From positions 1 through 41,780 of the forward strand of contig JBLHVI010000029.1 in the NCBI GenBank assembly GCA_047630175.1: a stretch of DNA of 41,780 nt. Direction: 5' to 3'. Shown one piece after another: positions 18,277 to 27,384 of this stretch (within the stretch, counting starts at the first letter, position 1; every line of letters begins with the position of its first letter). Made by a program: the position numbers and the translations under genes. This DNA comes from UBA4582 sp047630175. Its GTDB lineage: Bacteria; Pseudomonadota; Gammaproteobacteria; Pseudomonadales; Azotimanducaceae. The notes under the pieces were generated by a model. It was not told the origin of the DNA. It saw nothing but the letters and a program-made list of their open reading frames with translations, and searched no databases.

Positions 18277-21200
18277 ATGCCTATGAAGACTCCTTTAGTG
18301 AGTACTCTATCAGGCAAACTGAGTCAGAAAGCTACCAGCTGGGGCATCGCGTTCGCGTTGATCTCTGGTGTTGGTGCGCTGTCACAGTCTGCCTTTGCTG
18401 CCGATGAGCTATCAAGCATCGAAGAAGTAGTAGTAACTGGTTCGCGTATCAAGCGACCCGGTGCAGTCTCAACCAGCCCAATCATGTCTATCTCTATGGA
18501 AGACATTCAATTTCAACAAGAAACTGAAATTGAGCAAATTTTGCGTCAGTTACCATCAACCACACCGGGTGATGGCCAGAACGTTAACAACGGCACAGCT
18601 GGTGCAGCTACCGTTAACCTGCGTGGCCTCGGTGCAAACCGGAACCTGATACTTATTAACGGTCGACGAATCACACCGTTTAACCAAAACGGCGAAGTTG
18701 ATACGCAGATCATTCCAACAGCTCTGCTTCAGCGTGTTGATGTTGTTACCGGTGGTGCTTCCGCGGTATACGGCTCTGACGCTATCGCCGGTGCGGTCAA
18801 CATGATCATGCGGGACGATTTCGAAGGGTTCGAATTTTCAACCTCTAAAAGCCAAACCGCAGAAAGCGATGGCGATATTGATAACGTCTCACTGACTTGG
18901 GGCTCTGCTCTGGCTGGCGATCGCGGTAATGTCGCTATCAACATGAACTGGGTAAATCGTGAGTCCGTCTTGTTAGGTCAGCGTCAACTCGGTACTTTAG
19001 GTATCAACTCACAAAGTGGTTCAGGCTTGAATGAGTTTAATTCTGGCGCATCACCACTTGAATCTACTGTCGCCGGCTGTACTGGCCCAGGCGCGGTTGA
19101 TATCACCGGTTCTGGTTCAACGACATCAATGCCAACCCGTGCCGCTATCGTCGGTGGTGGTGGTGTTGGTCAATTCTTGAATGATCGAAGCATATTCACT
19201 GGCGATGCTGGCGGTGGTGCGGGACAAGGCTGTAGTTTGTTTAACTTCAACCCGTTCAACTACTATCGTACGCCACAAGAAAAGTACAACCTTTTCATGA
19301 TGGCTGACTTTGAGCTTAACGATCACTTTAAGCCTTACACACAGGCTTCGTACTCTAACATTACTGTCACCCAGCAGATCGCCCCATCAGGCACCTTCGG
19401 CGCGCAGTTTAATGTACCTTTGGCGAACCCGTTCTACAGCGACCAGGCTCGTGCTGCCGTCATCAACCAGGCTAACACTGCTATTGGCCTAGGTAACTTG
19501 ACTGCTGGTGGTTCCGGTGCAAACTGGAATGACGTTAACGCAAACGGCATCGTCGACATCGACGACACGCTGAGAATGCAACTGCGTCGTCGTACACTTG
19601 AATTGGGCCCACGTTCAGAGCGTTTTGACAACGAGCACTTCATGCTGGTTGCCGGCGCAACAGGTGATATCACCAACGATTGGACCTATGACGTGTCGTA
19701 CCAGTATGGCGAGTCAAACCGAACTACCGTTCGTGATGGCTACACCAATCTAACCAACATTCAGACTGCGCTAGACACTACGTCTACCACGACTTGTACC
19801 AACAGCAGCGATGCTTCTTGTGTACCTCTCGATCTGTTTGGCGGCTTCGGCACTATCACACCCGCTATGGCAGGCTACGCACGAGCAATCGCGCTGCAGC
19901 AACAGAAGTATGAGCAATCAGTCTTCAACGTGTCTGCGACGGGTTCTATTTCAGCTATCCAGCTGCCAAGTGCTGATGCACCACTGCAGTTAAGCGTTGG
20001 TTATGAGAAGCGCGACGAATCAGCAGCGCTGACACCTGACGAATGCTTGAAGCTTGCTCCGGCCAGCTGTCAAGGTGGTGCTGGCGGTAATTTACTGCCT
20101 ATCACTGGTGGCTTCGATGTATCTGAGTTCTTCTTCGAAGGTTATTTACCTTTGGTCGAAGGCAAGACAGGCGCTCAGTCGCTGGGTCTTGAGTTCGGTG
20201 CGCGGATTTCTGACTACAGCTCTGTTGGTAACAACGAGACGTACAAGATCGGTCTGAATTGGCAGCCAATTGATTCGTTGATGGTTCGTATCATGCAACA
20301 AGAAGCCGTTCGTGCGCCAAACGTTGGCGAGCTCTTCTCACCTGTAACAACAGGTCTGGACAACGCGACTATCGACCCTTGCTCTATTGTGAACGTGGGT
20401 AACATTGATGCGGCGCTTACTGCTCTGTGTATCTCTACGGGGATGCTGGCAGGTCAGGTAGGTACTACGCAGGACATCGTTTCTGGTCAGATCAACGTTA
20501 TTGCTGGTTCCGATCCTATCAATCCACCAGACGCTGAAACCGCGAGCACGTTGACCATTGGTTTTGTCTGGACTCCAGACGTCGCTATATTGCCAGGTCT
20601 TTCAGTGTCTGTTGACTACTACGACATCGACATTGAAGATGTTATTGGTACGTTCACAGCGCAAGAGACGTTGGACGCTTGCTACAACTTGGGACAGGCT
20701 GCTGCTTGTGCCTCCGTTCAGCGTGACAACGGTGACCTGACAAGCCCTTCTTCAGGTATCAATCTGCTCACAACTAACTTAGTTTACCAGCAAGCTGAAG
20801 GCATCGAAGTTGGTTTCAACTTTGGCTATGACCTTGCCGAATTCGGCGACCTGCAAGTTTCAGGTATGCTTAACAAGTACCTGACACAAGAATCACAGAG
20901 CTCTTCTACAGTGCCTGTTATTGATTGCGTCGGCCGGTACGGCAACAGCTGTGACCCCATTGCAGAACTAAGCTGGAACGCAAATGCTACTTGGTCACGT
21001 AATGACGCGACAGTTCGTATGTCATACCGTTGGATTGATGGTCTTGAGATCGAAGACGGCCAGAAAGCGGCTACCTTTGATGGCTTCGAAAATATCAACA
21101 GCTTCTTGTATGTTGATCTGTACGGCGAGTATCGTTTGATGGACGATCAGGTCACGCTGAGCTTCGGTGTTGACAACGCGTTTGACGTTGCCCCACCAGT

Positions 21201-21309
21201 GGTTGGTAACGACGCAGGCAGCACTACCTTCAACGGTGGTAATACATTCCCAAGTTTCTACGACGCAATCGGTCGTACGTATACTGCTGGTGTGAGATAT
21301 CGTTTGTAA
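18277..21309 (+). CDS. TonB-dependent outer-membrane receptor
   Basis: A 1,010-residue receptor for active uptake across the outer membrane, powered by TonB-ExbB-ExbD. The signal peptide ends near residue 41 (SAFA). The TonB box/plug start is EEVVVTGSRIKRPGA at about 49-63; the plug contains VNLRGLGANRNLILINGRR and the QRVDVVTGGASAVYGSDA block, and the beta-barrel closes with a C-terminal aromatic-containing strand ending TAGVRYRL. The 'VTGSRIKR' type with long extracellular loops is typical of receptors for sugars, peptides or other organic substrates rather than simple siderophores, but the substrate is unknown. It is monocistronic, with a strong ribosome-binding site and a terminator just after the stop. 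Confidence 0.95.
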   Translation: MPMKTPLVSTLSGKLSQKATSWGIAFALISGVGALSQSAFAADELSSIEEVVVTGSRIKRPGAVSTSPIMSISMEDIQFQQETEIEQILRQLPSTTPGDGQNVNNGTAGAATVNLRGLGANRNLILINGRRITPFNQNGEVDTQIIPTALLQRVDVVTGGASAVYGSDAIAGAVNMIMRDDFEGFEFSTSKSQTAESDGDIDNVSLTWGSALAGDRGNVAINMNWVNRESVLLGQRQLGTLGINSQSGSGLNEFNSGASPLESTVAGCTGPGAVDITGSGSTTSMPTRAAIVGGGGVGQFLNDRSIFTGDAGGGAGQGCSLFNFNPFNYYRTPQEKYNLFMMADFELNDHFKPYTQASYSNITVTQQIAPSGTFGAQFNVPLANPFYSDQARAAVINQANTAIGLGNLTAGGSGANWNDVNANGIVDIDDTLRMQLRRRTLELGPRSERFDNEHFMLVAGATGDITNDWTYDVSYQYGESNRTTVRDGYTNLTNIQTALDTTSTTTCTNSSDASCVPLDLFGGFGTITPAMAGYARAIALQQQKYEQSVFNVSATGSISAIQLPSADAPLQLSVGYEKRDESAALTPDECLKLAPASCQGGAGGNLLPITGGFDVSEFFFEGYLPLVEGKTGAQSLGLEFGARISDYSSVGNNETYKIGLNWQPIDSLMVRIMQQEAVRAPNVGELFSPVTTGLDNATIDPCSIVNVGNIDAALTALCISTGMLAGQVGTTQDIVSGQINVIAGSDPINPPDAETASTLTIGFVWTPDVAILPGLSVSVDYYDIDIEDVIGTFTAQETLDACYNLGQAAACASVQRDNGDLTSPSSGINLLTTNLVYQQAEGIEVGFNFGYDLAEFGDLQVSGMLNKYLTQESQSSSTVPVIDCVGRYGNSCDPIAELSWNANATWSRNDATVRMSYRWIDGLEIEDGQKAATFDGFENINSFLYVDLYGEYRLMDDQVTLSFGVDNAFDVAPPVVGNDAGSTTFNGGNTFPSFYDAIGRTYTAGVRYRL

Positions 21310-21326
21310 GAACGATTGAAACAAAA

Positions 21327-21353
21327 AGCGGACCTTCGGGTCCGCTTTTTTTT
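21327..21353 (+). terminator. Rho-independent terminator of the TonB receptor gene
   Basis: AGCGGACC-TTCG-GGTCCGCT forms a perfect 8-bp stem with a stable TTCG tetraloop, followed by eight T residues. It starts 17 bases after the stop codon. Confidence 0.95.
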
Positions 21354-21440
21354 GTCTAAAATTTAACACCTTCCCAAACTACTCAGCACGTAGATTAGAC
21401 TGCTGATGAATACCTCAGCCTAATCACCTTACACAATCGC

Positions 21441-21893
21441 CTATTCCAGTCGCTTAACGCCTATCGACCGACCGGCTTCGATCACGTGCAACTCATAAGT
21501 ACCTGCCCACGTTCGTTTCAGCACGACCTTGGGGTCCATCAAACTCGTTTTAAACGACTTACCATAACGCTGCTGCCAAACTTCGCCATTGGCAAGCTCG
21601 AAGCGTGATTTGCCGCTCCAACCGACAAACTCTCCGACGATGGTCGTTTCAACGTCTTCCAGCGAAACCCGACGCACCTCTTCATTGCTGACACTCAGAC
21701 CTGCAGCTTGTCTTGCAGTGTAGTGCACCAGCCAAACATCCAACGCCTTGATTTCCGCTGGCGTCAGTCGCCCAACGCCCGATGCCTGAATTTCCTCCTG
21801 CGACATGAGCGTTTCTATACCGGGGAATTTTTCTTCCGCCCAAGCAAAACAAGGCACAGCTGATAGAATGAGTAAACCTGTTATTACACGCAT
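21441..21893 (-). CDS. Small exported protein, unknown function
   Basis: A 150-residue protein with a signal peptide at about 1-19 (MRVITGLLILSAVPCFAWA) and a mature region that is acidic at first, then rich in beta-type residues. The middle includes a segment like LSVSNEEVRRVSLEDVETTIVGEF and a following GWSGKSRFELANGEVWQQ, resembling small periplasmic beta-barrel domains, but I cannot name a family. The frame extends to 21992, yet ATG at 21893 has TGAGG five bases upstream and begins the signal peptide. It is followed on the opposite side by the terminator of the convergent TonB receptor gene. Confidence 0.75.
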   Translation of the reverse strand: MRVITGLLILSAVPCFAWAEEKFPGIETLMSQEEIQASGVGRLTPAEIKALDVWLVHYTARQAAGLSVSNEEVRRVSLEDVETTIVGEFVGWSGKSRFELANGEVWQQRYGKSFKTSLMDPKVVLKRTWAGTYELHVIEAGRSIGVKRLE

Positions 21894-22021
21894 GCAAACC
21901 TCAATGAATAGGAACTCCGGCAATTCAAGCACAGACGCTAGTGCTCGCGCAATTAAGCAGAGCACTCTCGACGCCGTGCGCGGCACCACCACCTACCGTT
22001 CAACTCAGAATCATCCAAGCA

Positions 22022-23239
22022 TCATCTGAGGTTTATCGATAGTTGCCGGCCAATTGCGCGGAAAAACGCAATAGTTTCAAGCTCGCGATACGAGCTTTCA
22101 TCTAGGCTTAACGCATAGTCTGAAAAGGCGGAAAGTTTAACAATGACAAGGTCACGGGTCGGATTGACGTAGATGAACTGGTTGTAAACACCGATGGCCG
22201 AATACTCACCTTCACTGGTTTCCGGCACCCACCATTGATAGCCGTAACCCAATGGAAAGTCCTTGTTTACGCCAGGCAGCAGATGCGGCGCGTCAGGTGT
22301 TGTTGCGGCGGCAACCCAGCTTGCCGAAACAATCTGTTTGCCTTGCCATGCACCGTTAAGTCGGTGTAATTCGCCCAGCTTGGCATAGTCCCGGGCTGTC
22401 GCGTTCAACCCCCCAAACGCCATCTCGACGTTCTCATCATCGACTAACCAATAGGCGTCGGACTCCATGCCCAATGGATGCCATAACTTGTCGGTAATGT
22501 AGTCAGTGATAGACATACCCGTGGCGCGCGACAACAACATGGCTAGCGCCTGAGTGTCGGCGGAATTGTAATGATTGTAGGCGCCTGGTTCTCGTTCACG
22601 TGTCAACGTGCCGACGAACTCATCGAGTGACCCGCCAACACTCATAATCCTGCCGAGACGCATGATGTCTGATTCGACGTCACTGTAATCTTCATTCCAG
22701 GCGGCACCCGATGACATTTGCAACACGTCTTTTATCCGTACCTGATCGTACGCAGACCCTATAAGGCTGGGTACGTAGTCGGTTATTGGTTTCAAAATAT
22801 CAATAAGACCCTCGTCAACGGCAATCCCAATACCCGTCGCTAGAAAGCTTTTGGAGACTGACATCGACAGCCATTTAACGCCCCGCCCTCCTGTCAGCAT
22901 GTAACGCTCAAACCGCACCTTACCCTTGTGAATAACTAACAAAGCACTACTGTCAGTCTCGCTGAGAAAAGTCTCAACGTTCACCTCACCCCCTTTGTAG
23001 GCGAACGTGGCGGGCAGCGAGATCGGTTCACCATCATCAAAATCAAAAGGGCTGCCGGCAGCCGTCATCATTGTGGTCGGAAAAATTTCAGCTAACCGAT
23101 TAAAATTTTCATACTGCTCAGCACCCGAAAATAGCGTCAGACCATAAGCCAGTCGATCCAACTGCTGCTTGTAAGCGAGCCCGACCAAGCCGCCAACAAC
23201 CAGCACGCAAACGATACCAATGACAAAATATTTCTTCAT
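22022..23239 (-). CDS. Membrane-anchored serine hydrolase (class C beta-lactamase fold)
   Basis: A 405-residue protein with an N-terminal hydrophobic segment (residues 5-23) that is probably an uncleaved anchor. The active-site serine motif is S127-V-S-K130, and YNS within HYNSADTQAL supplies the YxN-type motif. It matches the beta-lactamase-related serine hydrolase/esterase group and resembles the hydrolase at 1841-3085 in fold only. ATG is preceded by AGGAAG at good spacing. It lies 47 bp after the PqqB-like gene on the same strand, so the pair may be co-transcribed. The substrate is unknown; there is no specific evidence for antibiotic hydrolysis. Confidence 0.87.
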   Translation of the reverse strand: MKKYFVIGIVCVLVVGGLVGLAYKQQLDRLAYGLTLFSGAEQYENFNRLAEIFPTTMMTAAGSPFDFDDGEPISLPATFAYKGGEVNVETFLSETDSSALLVIHKGKVRFERYMLTGGRGVKWLSMSVSKSFLATGIGIAVDEGLIDILKPITDYVPSLIGSAYDQVRIKDVLQMSSGAAWNEDYSDVESDIMRLGRIMSVGGSLDEFVGTLTREREPGAYNHYNSADTQALAMLLSRATGMSITDYITDKLWHPLGMESDAYWLVDDENVEMAFGGLNATARDYAKLGELHRLNGAWQGKQIVSASWVAAATTPDAPHLLPGVNKDFPLGYGYQWWVPETSEGEYSAIGVYNQFIYVNPTRDLVIVKLSAFSDYALSLDESSYRELETIAFFRAIGRQLSINLR

Positions 23240-23286
23240 GCTGGCTTCCTGCTATCAACACAAATTCCACAATAGTATAAACCGTA

Positions 23287-24210
23287 CTACAGCGCTAACC
23301 TCAGACCTTCGAAGGCGACATGATAACCGGCAGCGCTGACGGCTTTGCTGGCTTGGCTTTCCGGATTAAGCAGCGGATTCGTATGATTCATATGGATAAA
23401 CCAAACCTTGTTACGCTGCGCCACGGGCATGTGATTTAGTAGCGCCATAGACTCGGAGACTAGCGGGTGTGGCACCTTTGACATATCGCGACCGGGTAGC
23501 TCGCCGTCGGCATAAAAAGTGGCGTCAATAAGCGCATAATCTACACGCTGCAGCAGATTTTCCAATTTGGTATCCCATTGTTCCCACTTGTTAATGTCAG
23601 GAATAAACACAGCCGTCTTGCTGGGACCGTCAATTTGATAACCGACAGTCTCTGAAAACTCATCCCTGTGAGGCACAAGCAGGGGCGTAATACTTACCCT
23701 GCCAAGGCTAATGGGCTGCTCATGCTGAAGCGCTACTAGCGTAATGTTGTTTAACGCGACCAGTTGACTCCATGGGCCGTTGTCGCGCAGGTAATGGGAC
23801 ATACGCGGCATGGCATACACTGGCATGCCGCGAGCTCCCATCGCTTCGCGGCCAAGGAACATCAGCCCAGCATAGTGTCCTATATGCGCGTGGGTCACAA
23901 AAATGCCGCTGAGTGTCGCGTCAGGGGCATGGCCGTGTAGCGCATACAGTTGGCTGGGCAAGTTGGGCGTCGCTTCAAACAGATAAGATTGCTCATCATC
24001 AATAAGCGCCATAGAAGTGGCACCACGCCGTAACTGCGTATCCGCCCACCCAGGCAGGCAATGTTGTGCGTAACATCCTGCTTGGGGATAGCCTGCGTCC
24101 TGCGCTACACCGAGAATATACAAATAGGGTGTCGCCTGAATTGGCAGGCTACAACAGGCCCAGACGCACAGCGTAAGTAATGACGTCAGGGTGTTACGGT
24201 AGGCTGACAT
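23287..24210 (-). CDS. Exported PqqB-like metallo-beta-lactamase-fold protein
   Basis: A 307-residue metallo-hydrolase resembling PqqB, with the zinc-ligand motif H107-x-H109-x-x-H112 in THAHIGHYAGL and the late FIHMNHTNPLL block that parallels the PqqB C-terminal FIHxNxTNP signature. Unlike canonical cytosolic PqqB it carries an N-terminal signal peptide (about residues 1-26) and is not surrounded by other pqq genes. PqqB itself hydroxylates a tyrosine of the PqqA peptide during PQQ synthesis; an exported paralogue must act on something else, probably a periplasmic ester or lactone. ATG has AAGGAA about nine bases upstream. It is divergent from the iorAB-like operon across 249 bp. Confidence 0.8.
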   Translation of the reverse strand: MSAYRNTLTSLLTLCVWACCSLPIQATPYLYILGVAQDAGYPQAGCYAQHCLPGWADTQLRRGATSMALIDDEQSYLFEATPNLPSQLYALHGHAPDATLSGIFVTHAHIGHYAGLMFLGREAMGARGMPVYAMPRMSHYLRDNGPWSQLVALNNITLVALQHEQPISLGRVSITPLLVPHRDEFSETVGYQIDGPSKTAVFIPDINKWEQWDTKLENLLQRVDYALIDATFYADGELPGRDMSKVPHPLVSESMALLNHMPVAQRNKVWFIHMNHTNPLLNPESQASKAVSAAGYHVAFEGLRLAL

Positions 24211-24383
24211 ACACGAAGTTCCTTTTTTGAGACAAATAGTGTGCGAGCAATTCTATCGGTGCAAATCCAGTCTCTATGTCGCACTATTGATTGCTAAAGT
24301 TATTGCTTCCTACCCATTTCCAGCCCATTTCCGCCGAGGGTTTGTCTTTAGGTTATTGTTGGCGCCAAACATTTAGGGCAATA

Positions 24384-24402
24384 TCACTAATAGTCTTAGT
24401 GA
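24384..24402. promoter_or_regulatory. Perfect 7-bp dyad in the divergent region before iorA
   Basis: TCACTAA-TAGTC-TTAGTGA is a perfect inverted repeat with a five-base centre, located 58 bases upstream of the iorA start and between two divergent genes. Its symmetry and size suit a dimeric repressor operator. No regulator gene is adjacent, so the assignment is inferred. Confidence 0.45.
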
Positions 24403-24459
24403 CAGTGTGACGTCAACAACACCTCTAATTCGAAAACTTGTCGGAGAGCTTGTCAGGAT

Positions 24460-24963
24460 ATGAGTAAACATACACTAACAATAAACGGCGAACGTCACGT
24501 ATTAGATGTGAGCCCAGAAATGCCACTTCTGTGGGTTCTGCGTGACAAGCTCAAGATGACAGGCACCAAATTCGGCTGCGGCATAGCCCAGTGCGGCGCT
24601 TGTACTGTGCATGTAGACGGAGTGCCTATGCGCTCATGCGTGCTGCCGGTTGCCGCCGTAAGCGGCGCCGTAACAACGATTGAAGGGCTTGCTGATGGTG
24701 GTGATCTGCATCCGCTACAAAAGGCTTGGATAGACTACGACGTGCCCCAGTGTGGCTACTGTCAGGCAGGTCAAATAATGAGTGCCGCCGCCCTACTCGC
24801 GCAGAACAGCAAGCCCACTGATACTGACATAGACCAAGCACTCGCGGGAAACTACTGTCGATGCGGCACCTACATCAGAATTCGCAAAGCCGTGCACGCC
24901 GCTGCGTCTTTCTACAACGCGGGTGCACCAACAAATCGTCGCAGAAATGAAGGAGCAAGCTGA
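24460..24963 (+). CDS. iorA: [2Fe-2S] subunit of an isoquinoline 1-oxidoreductase-like molybdenum hydroxylase
   Basis: A 167-residue small subunit of the xanthine oxidase family. The plant-type ferredoxin cluster ligands are Cys40, Cys45, Cys48 and Cys60, and the second cluster uses Cys98, Cys101, Cys133 and Cys135 (motifs CGYCQAGQ and CRCGTY). It passes electrons from the molybdenum subunit to an external acceptor, likely a cytochrome, since this family lacks the FAD subunit. The ATG has a GGAGAG and a closer CAGGA upstream. Its stop overlaps the start of the large subunit by one base, so the two are coupled. The family oxidises N-heterocycles or aldehydes; the real substrate here is unknown. 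Confidence 0.92.
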   Translation: MSKHTLTINGERHVLDVSPEMPLLWVLRDKLKMTGTKFGCGIAQCGACTVHVDGVPMRSCVLPVAAVSGAVTTIEGLADGGDLHPLQKAWIDYDVPQCGYCQAGQIMSAAALLAQNSKPTDTDIDQALAGNYCRCGTYIRIRKAVHAAASFYNAGAPTNRRRNEGAS

Positions 24964-27203
24964 TGACGATTAAGCCAATGAATCGCCGCAGCTTTCTCAA
25001 AGCTTCCGCACTTGCAGGTGGCGGGATGATGCTAACCCTAAATATTACGTCCCTGGCGCGTGCTCAAGAATTAGGCACACTTGTGGGCTCCAAAGAACTC
25101 AATGTCTTCATACAAATAGCTTCTGATGGGAAAATCATCATCTACTCAGCAACACCAGAAATGGGACAGGGCATAAAAACAAGTCTTCCCATGATCATCG
25201 CTGAAGAAATGGGCGCAAAGTGGGAAGATGTTCAGGTACTTGATGCGCCCCTAGACGCCGAGAAATTTGGCATGCAGGGTGCAGGAGGTTCAACATCTGT
25301 CTCACGTAATTTCGATACCATGCGCACGATGGGTGCATCAGCTCGGGAGATGCTAATTGGCGCAGCATCAATATCTATGGAAGTCGAGAGGAAAGACCTT
25401 CACGCCAAGGGCAGCAAAGTGACCCATGTCTCAGGCGAGAGCCTGACCTTTGGCGAACTCGCGGCTCTGGCTGTTCGTCAGCCTATTCCTGACCCTAAAA
25501 CCTTGTCATTCAAAGACCCCCGTTCTTACACTATTATCGGCACCACTGTCGGTGGTGTTGATAATTTGGTGATCGCCACTGGCCAATCTCAGTTTGGTAT
25601 CGATACCGACGTAGCTGGAATGAAATATGCCTCTTACACCCGATGTCCAAGAATAGGCGGGACTGCTATTAGCTTCAACGAAGCGGAAATTAAGCAGCTG
25701 CCGGGCGTAATGGATGCTTTTATTCTTCAGCCCAACGATAAGGCTGGTATTGCCTCGATGGCTTTTCTGCAAGGGTTGGCCGTTCTGCGAGGGGGGGTAG
25801 CTATCGTCGGTGATGATACTTGGTCAGTTTTCGAAGCAAAGAAAAAACTTGACGTAAAATGGGACGAGTCTTCCGCGTCTCACGACGATTGGTCCGAGAT
25901 GCAAGCACAGGCAAAGAAAATTGCACAACAAGGTGGTGGGGAAATTAGCCTTGAAGGTCCTGGCGTCGATGCGGCACTCGCAGATGAGAGCAACGCGTCG
26001 CTGGAATCCTTTTACCAATTTCCTTATGTAGCGCATGTCTGCATGGAACCCATGAACTGCACCGCTGATTTCAAGCAAGGCAGTGATGGCCAACCGGACA
26101 CAATGGAGCTGTGGATCCCTAGTCAATTCCCCGGCCAAGTAAAAGAAATCGCTGAGAACATGCTTGGTATTGCCAAGGAGAACGTCACCGTTAACCCAAC
26201 CAGAATGGGCGGCGGCTTCGGTCGCCGCGCAGTCCACGACTTCGCAACAGAAGCAATGGCCATATCTCATCAGGTCGGCTTACCCATCAAACTCACTTGG
26301 ACAAGAACCGATGACATCCACAATGATTTTTTCCGCGTTGGTGGCTTTCAAAATATGAAAGCCGCAGTCGACGAGAAAGGCAAACTCGCGGCATGGGATC
26401 AACATTACATCGGCTTCGCTAAAGATGAGAAGCCGGTGATTGGGTCAGGATTACGGGGCAACGAATTATCGATGGTTGCACTAGATAACGCCCGAGTCAC
26501 GCAAACTATGATGCCAGTGAAAACGCCCTGCGGCGCATGGCGAGCACCGGGTTCGAATACGAATGCATTTGTTGAACAAAGCTTTCTACATGAGATCTCG
26601 ACGCTTGCAGGTCGTGATCACTTAGAGTTTTTGTTAGAACTGATGGGGAAAAGGCGATGGACAAAAGACGGCAATGTGAATTCCCTCAATACCGGCCGTG
26701 CGATTGATGTCATCAAACTTGCCGCACTCCAATCCGGCTGGGGTAGGCCCATGCCCGAAGGGTCCGCATTAGGATTGTCGTTTTACTTTTGTCACGCAGC
26801 CCACGTTGCAGAGGTGGCGGAGGTTTCTGTCGACAGTGATAAAAACTTTCGCGTCAAAAAAGTCACAGTTGCAGTCGATGTTGGCCCCATTATTAATATG
26901 AGTGGCGCCACAACTCAGGTGCAGGGTTCAGTGATAGACGGTCTTAGCACCATGGCAATGCAACAAATTACAATGCAAGACGGCATCATTCAACAGCATA
27001 ATTTTGATGACTACCCGGTTTTGCGCATCGCTCAGACACCCGAGGTAGATGTTCATTTCATACAAAGTGATCATGCCCCAACCGGCCTCGGTGAACCCGC
27101 TTTACCGCCATTGGCACCAGCCATCACTAACGCAATATTCTCTGCAACTGGGGTTCGTATTAGATCAATGCCATTGAGCGAACAAGGCTTCAAACTGGTC
27201 TAA
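24963..27203 (+). CDS. iorB: Molybdopterin-binding subunit of an isoquinoline 1-oxidoreductase-like hydroxylase
   Basis: A 746-residue large subunit. The N-terminus carries a twin-arginine signal (NRRSFLKAS, arginines 8-9, then a hydrophobic stretch ending SLARA), so the folded holoenzyme is exported with its small subunit to the periplasm. GGGFGRR at 416-422 binds the molybdopterin dinucleotide, and Glu711 in GLGEPALPPLAPA is the conserved active-site base of the family. The one-base TGATG overlap with iorA supports a single operon. Molybdenum cofactor insertion factors (XdhC type) are not in the window. An exported PqqB-like protein is encoded divergently and a histidine kinase follows, but functional links are unproven. 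Confidence 0.93.
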   Translation: MTIKPMNRRSFLKASALAGGGMMLTLNITSLARAQELGTLVGSKELNVFIQIASDGKIIIYSATPEMGQGIKTSLPMIIAEEMGAKWEDVQVLDAPLDAEKFGMQGAGGSTSVSRNFDTMRTMGASAREMLIGAASISMEVERKDLHAKGSKVTHVSGESLTFGELAALAVRQPIPDPKTLSFKDPRSYTIIGTTVGGVDNLVIATGQSQFGIDTDVAGMKYASYTRCPRIGGTAISFNEAEIKQLPGVMDAFILQPNDKAGIASMAFLQGLAVLRGGVAIVGDDTWSVFEAKKKLDVKWDESSASHDDWSEMQAQAKKIAQQGGGEISLEGPGVDAALADESNASLESFYQFPYVAHVCMEPMNCTADFKQGSDGQPDTMELWIPSQFPGQVKEIAENMLGIAKENVTVNPTRMGGGFGRRAVHDFATEAMAISHQVGLPIKLTWTRTDDIHNDFFRVGGFQNMKAAVDEKGKLAAWDQHYIGFAKDEKPVIGSGLRGNELSMVALDNARVTQTMMPVKTPCGAWRAPGSNTNAFVEQSFLHEISTLAGRDHLEFLLELMGKRRWTKDGNVNSLNTGRAIDVIKLAALQSGWGRPMPEGSALGLSFYFCHAAHVAEVAEVSVDSDKNFRVKKVTVAVDVGPIINMSGATTQVQGSVIDGLSTMAMQQITMQDGIIQQHNFDDYPVLRIAQTPEVDVHFIQSDHAPTGLGEPALPPLAPAITNAIFSATGVRIRSMPLSEQGFKLV

Positions 27204-27384
27204 CCCTTGTTCCAAAAAAGCGCGACAGTGGCGTGACGCCGGCTTTTCATGCTCGATGCTATTTGTGCCCCGCTGTTAAAATGATAGTCTTACCGAACCA
27301 ATACAGTAGGCGCTCAGGCTGCTATCATTTAACCTTCAGTGGTTTATATATTCATTGATCAATCTTGGACGGCAACCTTCATTG

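Noticed and set aside
12375..24210. A PQQ biosynthesis locus made of the PqqB-like protein and PQQ-type dehydrogenase
   Set aside because: They are about 10 kb apart on opposite strands, and pqqA, C, D and E are absent; the PqqB-like protein is exported.
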